Shown here in pieces: positions 1-5,114 of a stretch of 6,089 nt of DNA (position 1 is the stretch's first letter; each line of letters begins with the position of its first letter). Origin of the DNA: Clostridia bacterium (GTDB lineage Bacteria > Bacillota > Clostridia > Saccharofermentanales > UBA5734); NCBI GenBank assembly GCA_018056585.1, contig JAGPFK010000105.1, forward strand, positions 1-6,089, read 5' to 3'. The notes under the pieces are model-generated. The model did not search any database, was not told the origin of the DNA, and saw only the letters and a program-made list of their open reading frames with translations. The position numbers were made by a program, and so were the translations under genes.

Positions 1-1036
1 CCAGAATACGCTTCAAGATATCCTCGTTTTCATTGAGATTCATCAACCGGATAGAAGTCTGGGATGGTTTTGCATAGATAATCTGACCGATGTCAGCGTA
101 AATAGCGACGTCAGCTGCTCTTTCAGGATTATTGGGATCAGATAAAAACAACAAATCGCCAGGCAAAAGGTTTGAAAGATCCAACAATCCGGTTGACTCA
201 TCATAAGATAACGGAACCAGCTGGCCTGTCTGCAACAGCCCGTCTAACGTTCTGGGCACTTCCAGACCATTAATTGATGCCGAAAGATGAACAATGCCAA
301 CCGTTGAAATACCGCGGACCGTTTGCCCATTTTCCAGCACGGTAGCCTGAAGAAAAGACAAGGCGGTACTGCAAAAAGCCTGTCTGGGCTGATATGGAGG
401 CTTTATTTTTTCAGTTGATGGCAGGATCACAACACCATCATCGCTGATCCATCCTTTTTCGCCCCCCGGCAAGACAACGCGAGAAACACCGGTCCCTCGA
501 TAATCAATATACAACTCCGTTCCCATCATCACTTCTGCCAATAAAGTGCCACGCTTCGCATGAGACATAACACGTTTTTGAGCACTGATCACAATGGCTT
601 TGTAAGGATATGCCGCCGGCTCAATCGATGAGCAATCCGATATCAAGTCAGACGTCATCATGTAGCCGGTCACGCCATCTTGAAGCCGGACAGCGACATA
701 ACCTGAAGGACATCGCTGATTTTGCACATAAACCGGTTCGTTAAGCAAAACCTGGGTCACTCGCTTTGCTTTCAGATCTGGCCGATCAAAAACATCTGCG
801 ACCGGTTTCGATACAACACGTGTCGTCTCGTCATATTTTGTCGGAATGGTTGTAACCGCCGGTTCCTGATCTTCCAGGCGACCAGCCTGCAGACGCTCAA
901 CAATTGCGGGCGCAACCCAAAAAACGATGACAACAATCAAAACGAAAACAAGCAGCGGCACAAGCCAGGCCGGCATGCCGGATGGCCGTTTTGAAACATA
1001 GAGATCTTTTTTGTAAGAGGAAACTTCGTTCTTCAT
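1..1036 (-). CDS. Membrane-anchored SH3b-SH3b-NlpC/P60-like protein, catalytic residues lost (partial, C-terminus off the window)
   Basis: This is an open frame of 345 codons without a stop that continues past position 1. Residues 1-20 are cytoplasmic and basic. Residues about 21-46 form one hydrophobic membrane segment with no lipobox or signal-peptidase site, so the rest should lie outside the cell. Residues about 75-134 (RVTQVLLNEPVYV, then GYVAVRLQDGVTGYM) and about 146-206 (EVMMGTELYI, then GEKGWISDDGVVIL) read as two bacterial SH3 domains. Residues about 217-345 follow the NlpC/P60 (peptidase C40) fold, as in YkfC-like gamma-D-glutamyl-diamino acid endopeptidases: ALSFL, RGISTVGIVH, LEVPR, LPGDLLFL, AIY, GQIIYA. 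The catalytic sites are altered. The usual DCSG is STVG (Thr245 for Cys), the usual HVGIY is DVAIY (Asp309 for His), the third polar position is Tyr321, and YxWGG is VLENG. By family comparison only a few tens of residues should be missing. The ATG overlaps the acpS stop (ATGA), which suggests translational coupling. The fold assignment is from motif order; loss of hydrolase activity is inferred. Confidence 0.8.
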   Translation of the reverse strand, partial: MKNEVSSYKKDLYVSKRPSGMPAWLVPLLVFVLIVVIVFWVAPAIVERLQAGRLEDQEPAVTTIPTKYDETTRVVSKPVADVFDRPDLKAKRVTQVLLNEPVYVQNQRCPSGYVAVRLQDGVTGYMMTSDLISDCSSIEPAAYPYKAIVISAQKRVMSHAKRGTLLAEVMMGTELYIDYRGTGVSRVVLPGGEKGWISDDGVVILPSTEKIKPPYQPRQAFCSTALSFLQATVLENGQTVRGISTVGIVHLSASINGLEVPRTLDGLLQTGQLVPLSYDESTGLLDLSNLLPGDLLFLSDPNNPERAADVAIYADIGQIIYAKPSQTSIRLMNLNENEDILKRIL

Positions 1037-1440
1037 ATCTCTTTCTGGTGCAGCATGCAACAGTGAGCAATCGCCAGCTCTTCATCATGAGCGATGCTGA
1101 CAGAGATGGAGCAGCCTTCCATAGCCAGATATCGGGCTCTGGCCGCACCATACAATTCAACTTCAGGCTGCCCTGAAAAAAGGCGGCGGATTTCTATGTC
1201 TGTCCATCTGATTCCATCCGGACCGATCCCGGTACCCAGCGCTTTGGCAACGGCCTCCTTAGCAGCAAAACGAGCGGCAAGAGAAGCAAACGAAGCAGCC
1301 GTCCATTCATCCTGATTCGGAAGACAATCTGCCTGCTCATCAGGTGTCCAGATTCTATCCAGAAATGGTTGTCCCAGCTTTTTGATTGCTTTTTGAATGC
1401 GCTCAATTCGAATTAAATCAATACCACTTTTTATCGTCAC
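1033..1440 (-). CDS. acpS: Holo-[acyl-carrier-protein] synthase (AcpS-type 4'-phosphopantetheinyl transferase)
   Basis: AcpS transfers 4'-phosphopantetheine from coenzyme A to the conserved serine of acyl carrier protein, making it competent for fatty acid synthesis in the cytoplasm. The family signatures are present: GIDLIRIERI at residues 6-15 with the Mg-binding Asp8, FAAKEAVAKALGTGI at 58-72 with the second metal ligand Glu62, WTDIEI at about 79-84, and SISVSIAHD at 111-119. I chose the GTG at 1440-1438 as start, giving 135 residues. The ribosome binding site AGGAG (1452-1448) lies 7 nt before it, but only 1 nt before an in-frame TTG at 1446-1444 that would give 137 residues. The GTG start also puts the metal-binding Asp at position 8, as in Bacillus AcpS. 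The protein is slightly longer than the usual 120-126 residues, mostly through a longer stretch around residues 40-52. It is the first gene of a minus-strand operon and overlaps the surface-protein gene by ATGA. Confidence 0.95.
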   Translation of the reverse strand: MTIKSGIDLIRIERIQKAIKKLGQPFLDRIWTPDEQADCLPNQDEWTAASFASLAARFAAKEAVAKALGTGIGPDGIRWTDIEIRRLFSGQPEVELYGAARARYLAMEGCSISVSIAHDEELAIAHCCMLHQKEI

Positions 1441-1447
1441 AGCCAAG

Positions 1448-1452
1448 CTCCT
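1448..1452 (-). promoter_or_regulatory. Ribosome binding site of acpS (AGGAG) that selects a GTG start
   Basis: AGGAG on the minus strand is followed by 7 nt and then GTG at 1440-1438. The competing in-frame TTG begins only 1 nt after the motif, too close for normal initiation. The spacing therefore favours GTG as the true start codon. Confidence 0.7.
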
Positions 1453-1493
1453 GCATGATCACGATTCAATTGTTCCTTTCGGTCATATCATTT

Positions 1494-1503
1494 TATGATC
1501 ATA
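1494..1503. repeat. Palindrome TATGATCATA over the acpS -10 element
   Basis: A perfect 10-bp palindrome coincides with the predicted acpS -10 box. A second copy of its ATGATCA core lies at 1455-1461 in the leader, exactly 40 bp away from the copy at 1495-1501. It could be an operator pair, or simply a chance result of an AT-rich -10 sequence. Confidence 0.35.
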
Positions 1504-1527
1504 CACCATTGTGGTCGTTTTTGTCAT
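1498..1527 (-). promoter_or_regulatory. Predicted sigma-A promoter of the acpS operon
   Basis: Reading the minus strand, ATGACA (1527-1522, five of six matches to TTGACA) is followed by an 18-bp spacer and TATGAT (1503-1498, five of six matches to TATAAT). Transcription would start near 1491, leaving an untranslated leader of about 50 nt before the GTG. The -10 element lies inside the palindrome TATGATCATA (1494-1503). Assigned from consensus similarity and position only. Confidence 0.55.
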
Positions 1528-1617
1528 GTTGCCGGCTTTCTAGCATTTTGTTTACACTGAAAACGGAAAAACAAACTGTTCCATCTTGTACACTTTGCCG
1601 ATCTTGCCATCAAAGGG

Positions 1618-1647
1618 TTGTCTGACAGGCGCGGTTTTCGTTATGAT
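1618..1647 (+). promoter_or_regulatory. Predicted sigma-A promoter of manA
   Basis: TTGTCT (1618-1623) is separated by 18 bp from TATGAT (1642-1647). A start near 1654 would give a short leader of about 28 nt containing GGAGG at 1672-1676, which is 5 nt before the ATG. The promoter points away from acpS, so this gap is a divergent promoter region. No riboswitch-like or terminator-like structure was recognised in the remaining roughly 90 bp between the two promoters. Confidence 0.55.
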
Positions 1648-1681
1648 AGAGACATCAGGTTGACTCCATCCGGAGGTTTTT

Positions 1682-2842
1682 ATGTACTATCCGCTGAGAT
1701 TTTATCCCGTCTATAAAGACTATATCTGGGGCGGCCGGCGGCTGGCAGAGCTGGGCAAGATTTTGCCTGAAAACGGTCGTGTCGCTGAGAGTTGGGAAAT
1801 CTCTGCCCATCCCAATGGCATTTCTGTTATTTCAAACGGGCCTTTGGCAGGTATCAGCTTAACGGATGCCTGCGAAAAACTAGGTTCTGACTTGCTTGGA
1901 ACGGCTCTGCCAAAGGGTCAACGGTTCCCGCTTCTGATTAAACTGATCGATGCTCAGGATTGTCTTTCGGTCCAGGTTCATCCGGATGACGACTATGCAG
2001 CGCGTCATGAAAAAGGGAGTCCAGGCAAAAGCGAGATGTGGTACGTTGTTTCCGCTTCGCCTGGAGCCAGACTCATTGCCGGTCTCAAGCCAGGTGTTGA
2101 TCGCAGAACTTTTGCTGATGCCATTTTAAGCGGAAATTGTCTTGACCTGCTCAATGAAGTTCTCGTCAAGCCAGGCGATGCCATAAACATACCGGCCGGC
2201 CTGGTCCATGCCGTCGGCGCCGGCTTGGTTCTCTATGAAATTCAACAAAACTCTGATATAACCTATCGCGTCTTTGATTATAACCGCAGGAATGATCAGG
2301 GGCAGTTGCGCCCTTTACATATTGAAAAAGCGCTGGATGTCATTGATTTTAACCGCAAAGAGACCCATCCCTTGATTCAAGGCCTGATCATTCGCAACAG
2401 TCAGATCACACGTCGCGTTCTGGTGCTGAATCGTTATTTTTTTGTGGAAGAGCTGTCTGTTCATGGCAACGGAGCCGCTTTTTCAAATGATGGCAGCCGT
2501 TTTTCCGCATTAACAGTTATCAGCGGAGAGGGCAGCTTATCTTATCAAAATGAAATAGGGCATTGGATATCAGAACCTTTGTTTGCAGGTGATTCGCTGT
2601 TGCTGCCCGCCAGGTTGGGAAACTGGACTTTATCCGGAAACATGAAAATAATCAGCGGTAAGCCTTCTCTTTTCGAGGCAGATGCCGCCTGGCTCTCTCT
2701 GCAAATCACAAAAGCTGATCTGATCCATTCTGAAAAAGACGCCGATCAACGCAACCTCTTTTTACCGAAACCATTAGCCGCCGCAGCTGCACAAGGCTTG
2801 ATCGCTCTCGAGCCTTATCCGGACGAAATGAAATGCCACTGA
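1682..2842 (+). CDS. manA: Class I mannose-6-phosphate isomerase with extended C-terminus
   Basis: The enzyme interconverts mannose 6-phosphate and fructose 6-phosphate in the cytoplasm, feeding mannose into glycolysis or supplying mannose phosphates for glycans. The cupin-type zinc site is complete by family comparison: Gln98 and His100 in SVQVHPD, Glu118 in GKSEMWYV, and His176 in PAGLVHAVGAG. The active-site block EIQQNSDITYRVFDYNR at 186-202 includes the conserved Arg196. A second cupin half spans about 242-327. Bacillus-type enzymes are near 315 residues. This one has 386, with an unexplained tail of about 60 residues (327-386) including a run of five alanines at 366-370. The ATG follows GGAGG by 5 nt, which supports the start. 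It is transcribed alone and converges on dnaI with 6 bp between the stop codons. Function is secure from motifs; the sugar specificity in vivo is inferred from the family. Confidence 0.95.
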   Translation: MYYPLRFYPVYKDYIWGGRRLAELGKILPENGRVAESWEISAHPNGISVISNGPLAGISLTDACEKLGSDLLGTALPKGQRFPLLIKLIDAQDCLSVQVHPDDDYAARHEKGSPGKSEMWYVVSASPGARLIAGLKPGVDRRTFADAILSGNCLDLLNEVLVKPGDAINIPAGLVHAVGAGLVLYEIQQNSDITYRVFDYNRRNDQGQLRPLHIEKALDVIDFNRKETHPLIQGLIIRNSQITRRVLVLNRYFFVEELSVHGNGAAFSNDGSRFSALTVISGEGSLSYQNEIGHWISEPLFAGDSLLLPARLGNWTLSGNMKIISGKPSLFEADAAWLSLQITKADLIHSEKDADQRNLFLPKPLAAAAAQGLIALEPYPDEMKCH

Positions 2843-2848
2843 TAAAAG

Positions 2849-3859
2849 TCAGCTTCGCCTGCGCCGATTGATTTCCAGCCGCACATCTTCCCCGAAGAAG
2901 CGATAAACAGCAAAACCGCCGACTAAACGGCTTAGCAGACGCTCATCGTATTGATCACGCAAAGCAGCCGGATCAGCGTTGCTGGACAATATCATTTTGC
3001 AATCAGACCCCTGGCGGCCGTCAATAACAGCCAAAAGATCTGCATAGCGCGATGTGCTGCCTGATTCCGTACCCAGATCATCGATCAGCAAAAGGTTACA
3101 ATGCATCATGCTGTCCTTCATAGCCAGGCTATGTTCCAAACGGATGGGATCTGGATTATAGCTGGACAGCAGCGTTCTGTGCTCCTGAAGCGCATCGAAA
3201 AGCTGCTGTGCCGAAAGATAGAGGACTGAATAGCCCTTCGCCAAAAGGGCATGCGCAATGCAAGCCATCAAAAAGGTTTTGCCGGTTCCGGGTTTGCCGA
3301 CAAACAGCATATTGCGTGTTTCAGGATCACCAAAAGAATCAACAAATCGCTCACAAACTTTCCGCATGCCTTTAATCTGCTGACGCGGAGATAAATCTGA
3401 CTGATAGATTTCCGGATTGGGTATGTCCGAAAAAAGGCTGGCATCAAATTGATCAAACGTCATATTCAACAGAGGCGATAAATTGGCTTCCTCCGTTAAT
3501 AACGGAACCAGCAACGCCAGATAACAACTGCATCGTTTCCCATGAACCTGTCCTCTATCCTGGCACAAAGGACAGATATAGCGAGGCCGATCAAAATCGG
3601 GATCCAGTTTATGTTGTTTCAGATAAGCTTCACGTTCCGCTTTTATATAAAGCATGGCTTGCTTTGCTCTGGCGGGACGACCAGGTTCGATCACTTCGAG
3701 CAGCAGATCGGCTCCGGCTTCCGCCAGCGCCCGATCCATCCGTTCTAATTCCGGATGTGCCTGATAAACTGAGGCAACGGCCCGGTCACGAGCCGTCTCT
3801 GCCTGCATACGCCTTTGCTCGTAGATTTGCGCAATTTCCCGGCTAATCTGTCGCATCAT
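2849..3859 (-). CDS. dnaI: DnaI/DnaC-family primosomal AAA+ ATPase (replicative helicase loader)
   Basis: Proteins of this family load the replicative helicase onto DNA at the origin or at stalled forks, using ATP. Residues 1-90 form a charged helical N-terminal region that in DnaI relatives contacts the helicase. A zinc-binding cluster follows: Cys96, Cys99, Cys110 and Cys112 in CPLC and CSC. The AAA+ core has Walker A GKPGTGKT (188-195), Walker B LLLIDD (256-261), sensor-1 LSSN (291-294) and the basic ERLLSRL (307-313), which would hold the arginine finger. The length of 336 residues fits the clostridial type, somewhat longer than Bacillus DnaI (about 311). The first of two tandem ATG codons overlaps the stop of the DnaD-domain gene as ATGA, with GGAAGAG 4 nt upstream, so the two are co-transcribed and probably translationally coupled. 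IstB-type transposition ATPases share the core, but the Cys cluster and the DnaD neighbour argue for the primosomal role. Confidence 0.9.
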   Translation of the reverse strand: MMRQISREIAQIYEQRRMQAETARDRAVASVYQAHPELERMDRALAEAGADLLLEVIEPGRPARAKQAMLYIKAEREAYLKQHKLDPDFDRPRYICPLCQDRGQVHGKRCSCYLALLVPLLTEEANLSPLLNMTFDQFDASLFSDIPNPEIYQSDLSPRQQIKGMRKVCERFVDSFGDPETRNMLFVGKPGTGKTFLMACIAHALLAKGYSVLYLSAQQLFDALQEHRTLLSSYNPDPIRLEHSLAMKDSMMHCNLLLIDDLGTESGSTSRYADLLAVIDGRQGSDCKMILSSNADPAALRDQYDERLLSRLVGGFAVYRFFGEDVRLEINRRRRS

Positions 3860-5016
3860 TCTTCTCTTCCGGAATCTTCTTTTGATGAATCATGGATCGC
3901 CTCTTTTTCTTTTTCTTCTTCTAATCCAGCCGCTCTTTTGACCCAATCTGCCAGATCCATCTGTTGAGGCTCACATTGATCTTCCACTGCTTTTTCTGAC
4001 TCCTTTGATTCCGTTTCATCTGCATCTATGGTTTCATAAAAGCCATTCAGGTATTCCTTTGAATAGGAACGCTGCTCGAAATTTGCCAGCCCCTTCCCTG
4101 CGCTTTTGTTGCCAGCATCACCTTTGCTCTCGGTCTGCCGTTCTTTAGCCAGCCGGGCGGCTTTTTCCTGTTCATACACTTTGATGGCTTCAACATCATG
4201 CAATTGATGCTCAAACCATTCCTGCAGGATGCGGTCAATAAAAGACAAATTGGGGTGGCTTAGCTTGGTTGTTTTACGTAAAGCAAGATCAATGACATCA
4301 AAGTCATACCCCAGCTGCTCGACCCATCGGGCCACCATTTCGTCATCGTATTCTGTCATATTTTTCCGTAATTTCCGGCTCACTTTACGGCTGACCTTCC
4401 TGACTTTTTCATGATCCAGAAAATATTGGTTCAGATCATTGAAAGAGATAATTCCTCTTTTATGCCAATTTTCCGCAACAGCTGTGATGTACGCTTTACT
4501 GTCCAGTTTGTTACGTCGGGCACACTCCTGAAAAAGAGCATAGATGACCTCGGGCTCAAAACCATACCGATCAAACCAGTTATCGATCTCTCTATACCAG
4601 GAGGGGGACATCAAACCCTGAAAAAAAGTCCTGGAAATGTCTGTCAGTAATTTTTCTCTTTTTGCAAAACGCGGATCTGTTTCACCATTTTCTGCCAGCT
4701 CAGAAGAGGTCCTGACACGATAGGTTCTTTCTATTTCTTTTGCCTTAATATCAGTCAGTTCAATGCTGCGCCCACTGATCGTCAGAAGTTCAGCTTGCGC
4801 TAATTCTAAGAGAGCCGTTTTAATCAGATCATTATTTTCTCCAAGACGCCTGGATAAGTCCTGTTCTGTGATGCTGCGATTGGTTCTGGCTGTCATCAAA
4901 AGAAACAAATAAATCTTAACGGCCAGGCCGCTGAGTTCAGATAGATACTCCAATATAAAGATATCGGGGACCATTGTATCAGACAAAAGCAGTTTTCTGC
5001 TCTCATCAATCTGCAT
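3856..5016 (-). CDS. DnaD-domain primosome protein (two DnaD/DnaB-type domains)
   Basis: DnaD/DnaB-type proteins bind and remodel DNA and bring the helicase-loader complex to origins and restart sites. Residues about 1-95 look like a winged-helix N-terminal domain. Two C-terminal DnaD-type helical domains follow. The first is at about 125-198 (SPSWYREIDNWFDRYGF through YITAVAENWHKRGI). The second is at about 220-283 (MTEYDDEMVARWVEQLGYDF through FIDRILQEWFEHQL). They are joined by a strongly basic linker KVRKVSRKVSRKLRK at 204-218. Residues about 285-386 are charged, Glu/Lys-rich and probably disordered. A double DnaD-domain layout resembles Bacillus DnaB more than DnaD, so I give no gene symbol. 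The start is well supported: AAGGAGG (5030-5024) sits 7 nt before the ATG. It is the first gene of a two-gene operon with dnaI and is preceded by its own predicted promoter. Confidence 0.88.
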   Translation of the reverse strand: MQIDESRKLLLSDTMVPDIFILEYLSELSGLAVKIYLFLLMTARTNRSITEQDLSRRLGENNDLIKTALLELAQAELLTISGRSIELTDIKAKEIERTYRVRTSSELAENGETDPRFAKREKLLTDISRTFFQGLMSPSWYREIDNWFDRYGFEPEVIYALFQECARRNKLDSKAYITAVAENWHKRGIISFNDLNQYFLDHEKVRKVSRKVSRKLRKNMTEYDDEMVARWVEQLGYDFDVIDLALRKTTKLSHPNLSFIDRILQEWFEHQLHDVEAIKVYEQEKAARLAKERQTESKGDAGNKSAGKGLANFEQRSYSKEYLNGFYETIDADETESKESEKAVEDQCEPQQMDLADWVKRAAGLEEEKEKEAIHDSSKEDSGREE

Positions 5017-5046
5017 GCCGAAACCTCCTTGCCTGATTCTTTTGAT

Positions 5047-5077
5047 AAAACCCCGCCCTGCAACAGGGCGGGGTTTT
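5047..5077 (-). terminator. Intrinsic terminator after nifJ (perfect 14-bp stem)
   Basis: The arms 5064-5077 and 5047-5060 are perfect inverted repeats of 14 bp (AAAACCCCGCCCTG on the minus strand) around a 3-nt loop at 5061-5063. The 3' arm ends in TTTT on the minus strand. It lies 38 bp after the nifJ stop and before the DnaD-domain gene. The sequence is symmetric, so it could also stop plus-strand transcripts, but no plus-strand gene leads into it. Confidence 0.85.
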
Positions 5078-5106
5078 ATTATAGCATGATCCGATCGGAT
5101 TTTGTT
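5078..5106 (-). promoter_or_regulatory. Predicted extended -10 promoter of the DnaD-domain/dnaI operon
   Basis: On the minus strand TGC-TATAAT is a full-consensus extended -10 element, with TATAAT at 5083-5078 and TG at 5086-5085. The hexamer 17 bp upstream (5106-5101, AACAAA) is a poor -35, which extended -10 promoters tolerate. The predicted start near 5071 falls inside the first arm of the nifJ terminator stem. Consensus-based prediction only. Confidence 0.55.
5089..5100. repeat. 12-bp perfect palindrome ATCCGATCGGAT in the promoter spacer
   Basis: ATCCGATCGGAT is its own reverse complement and sits wholly between the predicted -35 and -10 regions of the primosome operon, 17 bp after the nifJ coding end. 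A dimeric repressor bound there would block the promoter. The sequence shows only the symmetry; an operator role is a guess. Confidence 0.4.
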
Positions 5107-5114
5107 TTAGAGGT

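Noticed and set aside
722..994. Plus-strand 90-codon open frame
   Set aside because: It lies antisense inside the SH3b/NlpC-like gene, has no ribosome binding site and its translation is rich in Asn, Arg and Cys without any domain pattern.
897..1160. Minus-strand 87-codon open frame across the acpS/surface-protein junction
   Set aside because: It is out of frame with both well-supported genes that already cover this stretch, and it shows no family motif.
1529..1558. Possible second plus-strand promoter TTGCCG-N18-TACACT upstream of manA
   Set aside because: Both hexamers match consensus at only four positions, and a better promoter closer to manA explains its expression.
1592..1615. Short inverted repeat CTTTG...CAAAG upstream of manA
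   Set aside because: A five-base stem with a 13-nt loop is too weak to be a terminator or a convincing operator.
1386..1625. Plus-strand 79-codon open frame reaching into the divergent promoter region
   Set aside because: It starts inside acpS on the opposite strand, lacks a ribosome binding site, covers both predicted promoters and reads as unstructured Ser/Cys/Phe-rich sequence.
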